From Boesenbergia rotunda (Eukaryota; Streptophyta; Magnoliopsida; Zingiberales; Zingiberaceae): a stretch of 64,000 nucleotides of DNA. The first letter of the stretch is position 1. Every line of letters starts with the position of its first letter. Positions 46,131 to 58,016 of the stretch are shown here, piece by piece. The position numbers were made by a program, and so were the translations under genes. Where the stretch lies: contig JAGFNQ010002312.1 in assembly GCA_024364735.1 (NCBI GenBank), forward strand, positions 310,322 to 374,321, given 5' to 3'. The notes under the pieces were generated by a model. The model was not told the origin of the DNA and made no database searches. It worked only from the letters and a program-made list of their open reading frames with translations.

Positions 46131-49100
46131 TGTTAAAATACGGAAATTCAGAGGGCTAAAAAGTAAATTTCCTAAAAGTTAGGGGGCTTCTTTAATAAGT
46201 TCCAAACTTAGGGTCTAAATGTAAATAGCCAAACCTTATTTATTCTTTTGGTGTGGCCGATTGTGAGCCGATTTCCCTCTTCAGCCGACTCTTCTTCTTC
46301 TTCGCCGAGCGCACGCAAGGGAACTACCGACGGCGCAGCGACCACGGGTGGTTTCCCTCCTCGCCCTTGATTCACCGTCGGACGGCAACTCCACGCGATC
46401 AAGGTCAGTCCAGAGCACACTGATCTGCTCTTCCCCTACGGCGATCTGATTTTTCTTTGGAAGTGGATCTAGGGCACGGCGCTCTGGGCGTTTTCTTTTC
46501 TATTGGGCGAGGGAGAGGAAGCAGAAGGGAACGACGATCAAGGATCCGGGAAAAGCTGGCTTGAATTGGTGGTTTTCCATCGCGCGCTGGCGTCGTGGTC
46601 TTGCTGCTCACCGATCGAAGAGGAGGGGTTCATGGCTAGGGTTAATCCGTTCTTCAGGAAGATTCCCAGGTGAGCTTTGATCTGTTGTGTGTAAGCTTGG
46701 ATTCCGATCTCTGTGTGTGTGTTGATCTCGAGGTCTATCTGTGATTTAGGGTTGTTGCGATTGGTCCTCCTTCTCTACCCGATCTCGGCACATTGGAATT
46801 GATCGGAGATGGGCTTGGGATGCAGAGAATTGTAGACCATTGTTTCTTCCGAGGATCTTTGTTGGTTCTTGCAGATCGCTACCGTGGGGTCGTGAATCAC
46901 AGGTAAGGACCATTTTGGATCTAAATTGCAAAGGTTTCTAGAGGTTTTGATCGCAGGATTCGGATTGATCTGTGTTGTTCTAGTTCAATCGTGAACTTGG
47001 GTTTCTATGGGATGGCACGATTTCGGTGGTTTGTGTTCTGTATCAGTTTGATTGAAGAAGTAATTAGATCATTGTTTCGTTGTGTTCTTGCTGCTGTGAG
47101 CTCGGTAGAAGATGATAGGTTTTGTCTGGATGTTTTCTGGTGGTTGATTCGAATTTTGGAATGTTAATAGTGTGCTGATCAGATTGTTGAATTCTGATAT
47201 GGTGTTGGATTTGTGCTTCCACCCTTAGGTTTCGTGCTCGTGTTGTTTGTGCCGTGAGTGGATTTGGTCCATGTAGATGAAACTGCTCTGCTCTGTTAGG
47301 AGATCATGCCTTGAGCCATTTCAGGAGTTGATCCCAATATTGGTGGTGTGTAGCTTAGCTGATTTGTAAATTATACAATTAGCTAAGTTGTATTTGTTAT
47401 TTGTGTTGGATGCAGGGCATTGGCGTGCGCGTCACGGCTATTATTCTGGACGGGCGGTTCTCGTCACACGGTCTTCTACATATCGAGGCGGGTACCTCTG
47501 ACTTATCTTTTAGATTAGTCCTAGCTGATATGCTTGATATGCTATGTTTAGCGGTAGGGTAAAGTATTAGTTTATACCTGCTCTACCTTTGCTGATACTG
47601 TTTATGATAAACCTGACATGTGATACCTACACCATTAGGATCTAGGCTATGGTGCATTATTTATGATCCTTGCATATCATGTTGATATAGGTGGATTAGA
47701 TAGTGGATGCTGTTTGACCAGAGTCATGCATCATCGTGCACTGTGCATCACTGTCGATCAGTGTGCCCTTATGGGTGAGTCAGGTCGACAGTCATACTGA
47801 ACTATCCATACGGCCACTCATGGGTTAGTGGTTGACGGGGTATGGGTAGTGTGCTCTGTGCTGCTCCGCTCATGCACTCATGGGTTAGTGAATCGGAGCG
47901 TGGTAGCAGGCAGAGGACCCTCCTTGAGTAGCCCATATACCAGGAGTTGAGAGAGAGAGAGATCTCTCCCCCATTTGTATACATGGGGTAGGTGTTAACA
48001 CTCAGATAGAGATATCCTCCAGAGATGGCCTGGGGCTGATAGTGATATAGCCAGGATAGGTGATGACCTGGGGCTGATATAGATACCGCCAGGATAGGTT
48101 TTGGCCTGGGGCTGTTATTGATATAGCCAGGATAGGTGATGGCCTGGGGCGGATATAGATACCGCCAGGATAGGTTTTGGCCTGGGGCTGTTATTGATAT
48201 AGCCAGGATAGGTGATGGCCTGGGGCGGGTATAGATATCGCCAGGATAGGTTTTGGCCTGGGGCTGTTATTGATATCGCCAGGATAGGTCATGGAGTAGG
48301 GGTGTTACACCGACAGCATACCGTCTACTCGGTTGCTCAGGATTAGCAGCGGCAGAGTACGGACGGCAGTCACAGCTCTACGCAGGAGGGTGGCCTCCGC
48401 TCAGCTTCCTCCCGTACGTAGCTGACGATGTCCGACCGGCGACAGAGGTGACCATGTCATTGCACCATGTGCATACGAATCTTTTGCACTTGCCCGTGCT
48501 TGTTATACTTGGATGTTGCATTTGTTTGACATGCACATACAGGAGACCCTTATGTCAGTTTCGACGACTCAGCCAGATTGGTATGGTATTTCTATTCCTG
48601 TTCCAGTTATGTTTACCCCTGCATGTACCTGTGTTATTTCGATTTCCTGTTACTCTATTGCTAGCTTAGACTATCCTGTATATCTGATGAGATATTCGCT
48701 GAGTATTATTACTCACCCCGTTAGCTCCCTGTTTTTATTTCAGGATGATTGTCTGGAGCGCCCGGCAGCCTGTCCCAGTTCGCGTGTTTCTTCGAGATGA
48801 TTCCGGGATGTTTCTATTACTTTGTTGGTGGTATATGTTGGTACCCTTTTTCTGTTTCTTTGCTTTACTTTTCCGCTGCGGTATTCGTATTTGATTGTGT
48901 CCTTTTATATGACGGTATAGTTGTACTTTTGTGAGCCATGGAGGTCTTGTGCTTGTGTTTGTCGTAAGTCGTACCGGTACGCAACTTTTATCGTCGTTTC
49001 GTTTTCGTTGATTTTAGACGGTTGTTCCAGCCCTATAGGTTGGGGTACTGTCAACTGAGGTGGTCGTAGATGCTTGGTTTCCGAATTGTCCGTCGGTCGA

Positions 49101-49151
49101 GGGAGTGGCAGTCCGGTCGGTATCGGGCGGGCAGCTCCTTGGGGCGTGACA
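46131..49151 (+). repeat. 3' LTR of the Gypsy element
   Basis: 3021 bp, same length as the 5' LTR; includes the same tandem array (48018-48290). Of about 19 differences from the 5' LTR, 12 fall in the first 480 bp. Confidence 0.95.
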
Positions 49152-49240
49152 CAAGGTCCCTTGCCCAATATACATCTGCAGAGCCCTTCTGGCTCAACTT
49201 TGATCCTTTTCACTACTTTCCAGTGTCTCGATCCTAGGTT

Positions 49241-50257
49241 TTACTGGAAACGACTAACTAAGCCAACAGCATAGCTTATATCAGGACTAGTACACAACAT
49301 AGTGTACATCAAACTACCAATGACACTAGCATATGGTTTTTCCTTCATATCGGCTATTTCATTAGGAGTCTTGGGATACATACTTTTGCTCAGAACAGCA
49401 TCTCTCGCTACAGGAGTTTGTTCAATGTTGCAGTTTGACATATTAAAGTGTTGTAACATCTTAATAATATAAGCCTCTTGAGACAAATTCAAAAGTCCTT
49501 TTGATCGATCTCGAATGATCCGTACTCCTAAGATGTACTCAGCTTCTCCCATGTCTATTATATCAAATTGTGATGAAAGCCAAGACTTGACTTCAATCAC
49601 AAACTTTAGGTCACTTCCAGCTATTAGCATATCATTAACATATAATGATAAAATGACAAACTTTCCTTTATCCTTTCTTAGGTAAACACAATGATCCTCA
49701 TTGAACATTTCGAAACCATAAGACAAAATAACTTCATTGAATCTTATGTTCCATTGCCTTGACGCCTACTTTAGCTCATACATAGACTTCTCAAGTCTAC
49801 ATACTTTATCCTTTTGGCCCTCTGCTATATAACCTTCTGGTTGTGTCATATAAATTTCTTCGTCAAGATTACCATTAAGGAAAGCCGTCTTTACATCCAT
49901 TTGATGTAATTCTAAGTCAAAATGTGCTACTATAGCTAGGATGACTCGTATTGACACAAACTTCACAACTGGGGAGAATGTCACTTCAAAATCAATACCC
50001 TCCATTTGGGTATATCCTTTTGCAACCAAACGAGCTTTGTACCGATTAATCGACCCATCCGCTTTCATCTTAATTTTGAGAATCCACTTATTCCCAATAG
50101 ATCTGCGGCCCGGAGGAAGATCGACTAAATCCAAAACTTGATTCTTTCTCATGGACTCCATTTCTTCATCCATTGCAACTTTCCATTTCTCCTTAACTGA
50201 GCATTTCATTGCTTCCTCAACCGTTCGAGGTTCTTCATCATCAATTGGGAGAATCAT
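49241..50257 (-). pseudogene. Copia reverse transcriptase with altered active site
   Basis: Reverse transcriptase copies element RNA to cDNA. The frame is open from 50257 to 49766, a stop interrupts (YELK then ASRQW), and it continues in the same frame to 49241. Motifs: EEMESMRKNQVLDLVDLP, NKWILKIKMKADGSINRYKA, ARLVAKGYTQMEGIDFEVTF, QMDVKTAFLNGNLDEEIYM and LGVRIIRDRSKGLLNLSQEA. The catalytic YVDD box reads YVND (Asn codon 49634-49636), which should abolish polymerase activity. Continues to about 49200 with SRFQ, a stop and SRHWKVVKRI before sequence identity is lost. Confidence 0.9.
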
Positions 50258-50532
50258 TAATGCCTCATTTTCAATGTCAAACCTTCTCCGAGGAATAATC
50301 TTACGATTACTTTTTCGCAGGTTAGACTGTTGAGAGACTAAGTCATTTATAGGTCATTTACTCTCACTAGGTTGACTAGATTCAGGTATCCCCTGTGATT
50401 CCTGATTCGTTGATAGAGGAACAGTATCCTCCTCCTCTATTTCAAATAAAGGAGTTGATTTATCAACTTCATCTCTTGTTGGGAACTTAATTTTGAGAAA
50501 AATGACATCGCTTGACTCTATTTCAGAGATGG

Positions 50533-51420
50533 TTACATCTTGTTGCTCACCAATAAAAACATAACCTTAGAGGTATCAGAATATCTTACAAAGATACATT
50601 TTCTACCCCTGGGTCCTAATTTTCCATGTTTGTGAGTCTTGTCATGAATATAAGCAGCTGACCCCCATAGTCTCAGATTACTTAAATATGGTTTTCTGCC
50701 TATCCAAAGTTCATATGGAGTAGATGGAACAGATTTAGAAGGCACCCGGTTAAGTATGTAGGTTGCAGCCAATAATGCATTTCCCCAATAGGAAATGGAC
50801 AAATTAGCTTGAGCCATCTTCGACCTAACCATTTCAAGAAGAGTTCGATTTCTTCTTTCAGCAACTCCATTATGCTGTGGAGTCCCAGGGATAGTTAACT
50901 GTCTAATAATCCCTTTCTCATTACATATTATCTTGAACTAATCAGACAAATATTCACCTCCACGGTCAGTGCGAAAGGTTTTAACCTTACATTCCAATTG
51001 ATTCTCAGCTTCGTTTAAATAATGATTAAAGCAATCTAATGCTTCAGATTTATGAGAAATTAAATACACATGACCAAAACGCGTGAAGTCATCAATAAAT
51101 GTAATGAAATAAGAACTTCCATGTATAACCTTCATGTTCATCAGACCATAAATATCCGAATGAATCAATTGCAATGGTGATTCAGCCCTAATAGCCTTAC
51201 CAAATGGTTTCCTAGTTGCTTTTCCAGTAAGACAATGCTCACATATAGACAAGTCAACTTTAGCACGAGTGCCGAGCAGACCCTCTCTTGCTAATCTATT
51301 CATTCTTTCTTATCCTATATGCCCCAATCTAGCATGCCAAACTTCATCATTAACATCAGCATCGTTAGTAAGAGTAATGTCTGAAAAACAACCATTATTT
51401 CCACAATTAACATCTGGTTC
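50533..51420 (-). pseudogene. Copia integrase
   Basis: Contains a zinc-binding region end (CEHCLTGKATRKPFG), the catalytic core with HSDIYG, FRTDRGGEY and HNGVAERRNRTLLEM (the D, D and E residues are all present), and PYELWIGRKPYLSNLRLWG. Stops lie after GGEYLSD (near 50938) and before MNRLAREG (51303). It links on to the RT frame through a basic stretch at about 50258-50530 with further breaks. Confidence 0.88.
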
Positions 51421-52541
51421 TACATCAAGAACCATGAAACCGTTTGATACATAACCATACCAATTAACACAGAGTTAATTTTATGTTCCACGCAACGACT
51501 ATAAAAGTTCAAACAGTAACCCAATTCAAGAAGATAATTAACGGAAACTAGATTCCGTCGAATCTCAAGAGCATACAAGACATCATGCAGAAACAAGGTA
51601 CGCCCACCACGAAGGTTGAGTTTGCAAGTGTCAATTCCTTTGACTTCAATTCTTGCATTATTTCCCACATATATCCACTTATTGCCAGCTGGTACCCGAC
51701 GGTACTCTACGTATGTAGCTCGATCATGAGCTATATGGTTCGTTACTATTGAATCTATAATCCACAAAGGATAAGAATCAGCTAACGACACTGTACTAGC
51801 AACATAATGCTCATGAAACTTATTCTTGTTTGAGTTTTGCCCAGCAGCAGCAGCAGCTTCTTTTCCCTCTCTTTTCTCGAACCATCTTTTTTTATTCTTG
51901 GATCCAAAACTTTCAGCTACAAAAGCTTGTTTAGAAATTCTTATGGATTCTATTCTCTCCGCCTCCAATTCAATTGGCGTGAGACATCGGTGAGAGTCTT
52001 GATACTCTCACTGTCAGTATGATTCTGTTTCGTTTCCCAAGAATCAGGAAGGGAACGGATAACTGCTTGAACCTGTTATTCATCGGTCAACTCATGACCA
52101 GCAGCCTTTAGCTCCTGAATCATATTCCCTATTTCTCTCAGATGTTGAGCCATGGTAATATTCGGGCGCTTTTTACAACTGTCAAACTTAATTGTCAGTT
52201 AACGAAGCTTGCTCAAGCTAACTTCACTGCATTTCTTTCTAAGGGCTACCTAGACGGCATGAGCAGATGGTGATGACTCATACTCAAATACCAGGTCATC
52301 TACCATTGAACTAATCAATATGCCCTTAGTAGTGGAGTCCTTTTTCTTCCATGCCCTATAGGCATCAAGATCAAGTTTATGCTGTGCAGTTGAATCATAA
52401 GCAGGTTCTTCCATGAACTGTTACAGCCTCTAGAACTTCCTGTTCCTCAAAAATATATTGTATCTTGAGATGTCATATTTTATAGTTATCCCCATATAAT
52501 TTCTCTCTATTCAGTTTAGCTATGATGTTCTTAATTGCCAT
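51420..52541 (-). pseudogene. Copia gag and protease, zinc knuckle lost
   Basis: Start ATG at 52541 (MAIKNIIAKLNREKLYGDNY), soon broken by a stop and frameshifts. The C-terminal part is open from 51968: ESIRISKQAFVAESFGSKNK, then directly SNKNKFHEHYVASTV. Compared with Copia B, about 35 residues with the CCHC knuckle are deleted. The protease box reads DSIVTNH instead of DSGATNH. The following LFLHDVLYALEIRRNLVSV region is typical of Copia protease/pre-integrase. Confidence 0.85.
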
Positions 52542-52723
52542 GATCTATCATAAATAAACACATTATTTATTGACTAAGTGTAATTTATATGCATGTAACT
52601 TATGATTGACTCGTTGTAAATTAGAATTGGTTTACAAAATCAAGTGGTAACTATGTTTCCACTCATCATTCGTATAATCCAATCTAATCAGCATTGATCA
52701 ATTATATTACATACATCCCATCA

Positions 52724-52911
52724 AATGAACTAATCATTTGTATAATGAACTAATTATAGAATGAATTAATCATTAAATGAACTAATCACTTGTATGAATA
52801 AACTAATCATTAAACGAACTAATCATTTGTAGGAATGAACTAATCATTTATAAAAATGAACTAATGATTAAATGAACTAATCATTTGTAAAAATGAACTA
52901 ATCATTTGTAA
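52724..52911 (-). repeat. ATGAACTAATCATT tandem repeats in the leader
   Basis: About nine degenerate copies of ATGAACTAATCATT, 15-25 bp apart. Copia B has only two or three at 59670-59720, so the array expanded in this copy. Confidence 0.85.
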
Positions 52912-53048
52912 GATTTGTTAACATATAACATGACATTTTTTCAGAAAATAGTACTGTTTGTATAAAACAACAGTTTATACCACATGACTTTCATAAACTA
53001 AATAGGCTAATACTGTTCGTACATAACGACAATAACAATAACAAAACT

Positions 53049-53212
53049 TTAACAAATTAAATAAGCTAATGTCATTGCCACTAGGACAAACACTAGTGCA
53101 GTTGTTAACATAATCCATTTTATGTTAGACTTTGCTCTATCTCCTCAATCGCCTCCCTCAGCTCATTCTGTCACACATTGAGACAGGTCATCGTGTATAT
53201 CATCTTTAGCAT
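53049..53212 (-). pseudogene. Leader ORF of Copia A, shortened
   Basis: Upstream of gag, starting ATG at 53212, it reads MLKMIYTMTCLNV, a stop, then QNELREAIEEIEQS. A frameshift follows, then TTALVFVLVAMTLAYLIC and a stop at 53049. Copia B has the homologous MPRFITTMTRRDVRRNELRE and TTVLVFVLVGVVLAY at the same place, with a long acidic repeat part between, missing here. The C-terminal piece is a likely membrane segment. Function unknown; see the entry at 58896. Confidence 0.6.
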
Positions 53213-54042
53213 GTGGAATTGAAAAATATTATTGTCAGTACAAAACTGGCAATCCAGTAACAAAATTGGTTCATTTCAATTCACATATATATACATAAAA
53301 CACACAGAATCATAAGCAAATAAGAAAAACAAATCTTCTTTATTTGAGGAAATCCAGTTGACTAACACACTAGACCGGTCAATTTGGAAATTAGATCTCT
53401 AAGTATTAACTTATTCTTTTGTCCTTATTAGAACTGATCTAATTGAATATCTTATTGTTATTGTTTAATTTTAAGCTCATTCACGTTTAAGTCAAACTTA
53501 TTTATCAAACCAATTAGACTGGTTATAATTTAGACCAAATTGGTCTGGTTAAACCAACCAATGGTTTGAACTAGACCCAACCTAATTGGTTCAAACTGAT
53601 CTGATTAAACTAACAAATGGTTTGAACCAAAATCCGATATGATTGAACCAAACTAATCTGATTAAACCAACTAATGGTTTAACCCATGTCTAATTGGATA
53701 GATTGGTTCAAATTAATTGAACCAGAGTTAAAAATAACTCTTGGTCACAGCTCTTGGTTGAGCCTTATCCCTCTTTCAAAGAGGTTGGCGGGTCGATTCT
53801 CCATTGAGATTTTTTCTCCCGCCTTTTAAATTGATTTTTTTCCCGTTTGATTTAATTAAATCAAACTTCTTCTCGCAAAAATTGAAACAACCATGACACA
53901 TACTCGCGAGTTCCCGACGACTACGTTGGATTCTCGCTCGGCAAGAGAAGAACACGACGGAGACAAACTCCGACCGCGACATCGAACAGGGGCTAAGAAG
54001 TGATCGATATACAGAGGTAAAGTCATGCTTTTACAATCTAAC
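53213..54042 (-). other. Leader of Copia A
   Basis: Noncoding leader with AACCATTGGTT-like inverted motifs (53480-53720) shared with 58440-58600 in Copia B. A 68-residue frame at 53776-53982 has no known similarity. Confidence 0.55.
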
Positions 54043-54054
54043 GCTCTGATACCA
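54043..54054 (-). promoter_or_regulatory. Primer binding site of Copia A
   Basis: TGGTATCAGAGC on the - strand, 4 bp after the LTR end; tRNA-iMet type. Confidence 0.85.
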
Positions 54055-54058
54055 ATCT

Positions 54059-54554
54059 TGATATTTCTAAAGCATGAACTACAGAAACAAATTCTGTAAA
54101 TCTAAACACTTACAGTGATCTGCACTTGGAGAAGAAACCGGAAGACTTTGCCATCCGAAGAATGATCACGAACGAATCGAAAAGCTCTTCATAATTTCAC
54201 AAACCAAATCCCTCTTTTGTAATTGGACGAACCAATCTTGAATGTTCTTCTCAATAACCCCTTCTTCGTCATATGCACTTAGGCGAACCTTACACGATGA
54301 CCTTATACACAGGAGACGAACCCTTTCTCTTTGACCTCGCACATACCTCGCACATAGCTTGTCTCGCACGATCTCCATTGGCTTGGACACACGCACATAG
54401 CATATCCTTTCTCTTGTTCACCTCTCCCCTTTGCCTTGGAAGTCATATATATAGGGGTAAAAGGTCTCTTCATATTCCTCCATTAATGGAGGAATATGAA
54501 TGAGTTAGAAGATGATGAGGAAGGGGTGCCTCTTCATCTTCTATAACTCGAACA
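54059..54554 (-). repeat. 5' LTR of Copia A
   Basis: On the - strand begins TGTTCGAGTTATAG (54554) and ends TAGAAATATCA (54059), about 496 bp. It contains a TATATATGA promoter-like site (about 54446) and ends like the Copia B LTR (CATGCTTTAGA...). The outer edge is inferred. Confidence 0.6.
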
Positions 54555-55600
54555 CAAAAAAGTTGGTTTGAAATGGTTCCTAAACCTGAGATCAAACTGA
54601 AATGATCCAGTTACATTGAAGGGCTTCTAGTTGCAATTTTTCATGTCGTTTGGCAGATATAGTAGATCTAGAAAAATCAAAATCATAAATGAAAATCAAC
54701 CTCTTAATTATCATAATTGTCCAGGTTTCTTTTCTCCCTGCTGCAAAAGGACGAAAATTGATAAGGTATCAATTTTCTTCCTGGCAAAGACAACTCACAC
54801 GAAGGAAGGAAATTTAATCCATTCCAATTCCTTCATTTATTCCTACTACCTGTTCCCAATATATAAAGTGAGAGAATTCCCTTGCCGACAGATGAATATT
54901 TTTTTTTTCGTTTGTTAAAAAATAATTAAATCAGAGAAGATACAGATAGTGTTTCCACTTTGAAGTTTGTGTAAACAAAATACTTCATTTTCTTCCTCAA
55001 TACAAATTCTGATAGAATCAGCGAAGAAAAGGGAACAAAATTTGCCGAAAAGAATTAAAATGGGGAATTGGAATGACAAAGAAGAGAAAACACCAGTTTT
55101 GATTCATTTTATAAGCTCTCCGATTGTCAAAATAACTTCAAAATAGCTCACCCCAAATCGAAAGCAGTAATCCGTCCACATCTTCCTCCTCAATCAAGCA
55201 ACAGACAGAGAGTGAGAAATCACCTGAAAAGTACCGGGAAATGCTGAGCCCCTTCTTAGTTCTGGAAAATTGCAATCATCTACTCAGCTTTCTCGCGAAG
55301 ATATGGATAGATGATAGCTACTATAAATGAATCGATAGGAAGAAGAAGACGACAAAATTTGCCTTGGACTCAACTCAAAGAATCAAAATAATAATAAAAA
55401 AGTGATTAATGAATAAATGAATGATATCGATGGCAGGAGCAGTGGTTTTGCTTACAGAATCGAAGGTGGGGGATGAATGTTGAAGCATTCAAACGAGGTG
55501 TGATTCGTCTGGTTAGTGCCCTTATCAATCCGTCTCAAATTAATTTGAAGGTAATAAATTATGAGGATATTAGCCCGATTGTTGAGCATGCACTCTGAAT
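54555..55600. other. Intergenic DNA, possible 5' exons of a lost gene
   Basis: On the - strand, GATTCTGTAAGC (donor-like, near 55455) and TTTTCAGGTGATTTC (acceptor-like, near 55225) flank stretches that look like untranslated exons. No coding part is attached, so this is only a suggestion. Confidence 0.2.
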
Positions 55601-55630
55601 TTATATATCTATTATATTCTATATATAAAA

Positions 55631-56250
55631 AGAGAGTTGTTGCTAAATTTCCTTAGAATATTTCATTAATATTTGACTATAGAAAACTTTAAATATTTGA
55701 TTATGAAAAATAGATAGATAATAAATAATTTCCTTGCAAATTTGTGTCAACAAAGTAAATATTTTAATATTTGATTATATATCTATATATTTATATCTAT
55801 AAAAACAGTGTTGTCTCCTAAAATTCTTTAAAATATATCATTAATATTTGATTATATTTTATTTTTAAATATTTGATTATTAATAATCATTAATATTTGA
55901 TTATAGAAAGATTTAAATGTTTGATTTTTAAAAATCATTAATGTTGGATTATAGAAAACATTTTCACTTAAAATTTCTTACTATATATCATTAATGTTTG
56001 ATTATATACTACTTTTAAATATTTGATTATAGAAAATTTTAAATGTTGAATTATTAAAAATTATTATTTGATTATAGAAAAGAGTTGTCTCCTAAAATTC
56101 CTTATGATATAATATTAATATTGATTATATTTTACTTTTAAATGTTTGATTATTAAAGATTATTAATGTTTGATTATGAGAACATTAAATGTTTGATAAT
56201 TAATATTTTATTATAGAAAGTTTTAAATATTTGATTATTAAAAATAAATC
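55631..56250. repeat. AT-rich satellite-like block, four diverged units
   Basis: Units of about 125-175 bp start near 55631, 55806, 55959 and 56084 with GTTGTCTCCTAAAATTC or a variant. They are filled with TTTGATTATAGAAAA and AAATATTTGATTAT motifs. Confidence 0.65.
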
Positions 56251-57096
56251 TTACCTTTTAATTAAAAATCTAGACCTTTTAATAATTATCTCTCAATTAA
56301 TTTGATAAAGTCCAAAATTAAATTACATTAATATTTTTTTTCTTTTCAAATCGAAAATAATTTAAAGATTTATTAACAATTTTAACTTTTTATTCTTCTC
56401 AAATCACAGACGTATTTATTTCATTATTCTAACGTAACTTGCGGTATGATTACTAAAATACATGACAGGTCACGTTATTAATACTATAAATGATGGTAAA
56501 AACTCTTTAAAAAATTACGTCGAAATATTATTTGTTAAACTAAGGTTCGATTATTAGGCATTCAATAATATATAGTAATAAATGATGAACACAAATAGCT
56601 ATATATTTTTATTTAATAACATAAAGATAAAAATAAAACATAATTAGCATTTTCCATACAAATTTATTTACACTATGCATACATTTCTAATAAATTAATA
56701 AAATTATTACGTTTCCACAAAATTAAAAATAAATTATGATAAAATAAATCTATATTAAACACACTGTAGTGAAGTGGCATAGTTTTAAAAATTTTTATAG
56801 AATAAATTATACTATTATTATTTACTATTGAATTAAAGATCTGATTTTTTAATAACCAACTCTTAAATATTTAATAAAATTTGAAATAAAGTTACATTAA
56901 TATTTTTTTAAAATAATTATATAATTTATTAGTAATTTTAACTTTTTATTTTTTTTTCAAATCATCGATGTATTAATCTATCTATATCCATTATTCTGAT
57001 ATATATATATATATATATATATGGTCACATTATTTAAAAATTATTAATCAAGTAACGCTGCCAACTGTCCCTATCTCACAGAAATTTTCCATCGAC
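56251..57096. other. Gene-free AT-rich DNA
   Basis: No gene. 56471-56584 resembles 62052-62157 on the other side of Copia B. A (TA)n run lies at 57000-57022. Confidence 0.5.
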
Positions 57097-57101
57097 ACTA
57101 G

Positions 57102-57453
57102 TGTTAGAAATGGGAACGTGTGAGCATACGTTCCCAAGGGAGTGGGCCACGTTTCCCCTCCCTCCCCACTCTTCTTGGCCTCTTGCTCTCCTATATAAGC
57201 CATAGAAAGAGGACAAGAAGAGGCAGTGAAAAACTTGATTCGTTCATGTGCAAGTGGGAAGAGAAACTTGAGAAGGAGAACATCCAACGAGTCGATGGGA
57301 TTTGGTTTGTGGAAGCTGAAGAACTTTCCGATTTGTGCATGATCATTCTTCCGACGATGAGCATGAAAGAGCGAAGGACGTGCGAAATCCAATACTGTAA
57401 GTGTTTACGTATTTGCAAAATTTTATTTCACGATTTCATGCTTTAGATCAACA
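57102..57453 (+). repeat. 5' LTR of Copia B
   Basis: Starts TGTTAGAAATGGG, ends TTTAGATCAACA. TATATAA at 57192-57198 is a likely promoter element. The 108-residue frame through it recurs in the 3' LTR and is not a gene. Confidence 0.93.
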
Positions 57454-57467
57454 ATGGTATCAGAGCT
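57454..57467 (+). promoter_or_regulatory. Primer binding site of Copia B
   Basis: ATGGTATCAGAGCT directly after the LTR; tRNA-iMet type. Confidence 0.9.
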
Positions 57468-57717
57468 TGTTGGATTTGTAAACGCATGAAATTTTCGAAA
57501 CCGTATTTGTTCACTCGATCGAGAGCGACTATTTTTTTCGACGGTTTCTCCTTGTTCAATTCGCTGACCCAGCGACCGTGTTTATGACGAAAAAAAATCA
57601 CGACGATGGTTGTTGATGGGCTGGATATTGCGACAGGTGACTTCTGTGGCTGGAGATCACCGGCGATCAGAATGAATCGCCCGAAACTCGCATTCGTTGC
57701 GACCACAGAGATGTTCT

Positions 57718-57914
57718 TAATCGATTAAAATTATAGCTTAATCGATTGATATATGCGTAATCGATTGACAAAATAGATCTGATCAATTAAAACAGTCTTT
57801 AATCGATTAAAAGAGATATTTAATCGATTAAAAGAAGTGTGAATCGATTAAGATAAATGTTAATCGATTATAAAGGTTGTTTAATCGATTAAGAAATGGG
57901 TTGATCGATTAAAA
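57718..57914 (+). repeat. Ten TCGATTA sites, spaced about 20 bp
   Basis: TCGATTA or a one-base variant starts at 57721, 57742, 57761, 57783, 57803, 57824, 57844, 57864, 57885 and 57905: spacings 21, 19, 22, 20, 21, 20, 20, 21, 20. Most sites are the palindrome TTAATCGATTAA. Sequence between sites is not conserved. Confidence 0.9.
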
Positions 57915-58016
57915 TTAGGAAAAGTTTGATTTAATTAAATCAAACAAATAAAAAAAACGGGATGATGATGTTGCATGCGAGGGTCGAACCATCGACCTTG
58001 CGAAACCTGAGGGCAG

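Larger units (their letters stand above)
39121..49151 (+). mobile_element. Del/Tekay-type Gypsy element with 3 kb LTRs
   Basis: Two LTRs of 3021 bp (39121-42141 and 46131-49151) begin TGTTAAAATACGG and end GGGGCGTGACA. They differ at about 19 positions, so the element is young. A tRNA-iMet primer site follows the first LTR and a polypurine tract precedes the second. The interior (3989 bp) keeps integrase fragments and a chromodomain that place it in the chromoviruses, but gag, protease and RT are unrecognisable. The flanking 5-mers GTTGA (39116-39120) and CAAGG (49152-49156) do not match, so no target duplication exists. Other sequence abuts on both sides: an older LTR on the left, a cut Copia pol on the right. 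Confidence 0.9.
49152..54554 (-). mobile_element. Copia element A, - strand, 3' end missing
   Basis: On the - strand the order is LTR (54554-54059), primer site (54054-54043), long leader, small leader ORF (53212-53049), gag-protease (52541-51420), integrase (51420-50533) and reverse transcriptase (50257-49241). The RT is cut shortly after the SRFQ...HWKVVKRI region, at the edge of the Gypsy LTR, so RNase H, polypurine tract and 3' LTR are lacking. Gag, leader ORF and leader sequence are homologous to Copia B at 57102-61891, which lies inverted to it. Confidence 0.85.

Noticed and set aside
57718..57914. Regularly spaced short repeats, CRISPR-like at first sight
   Set aside because: Repeats of 7-12 bp with linkers of about 10 bp in a plant retroelement; CRISPR repeats and spacers are much longer and prokaryotic.
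57978..58016. GGGTCGAACC stretch suggesting a tRNA T-arm
   Set aside because: No matching D and anticodon arms at tRNA distance.
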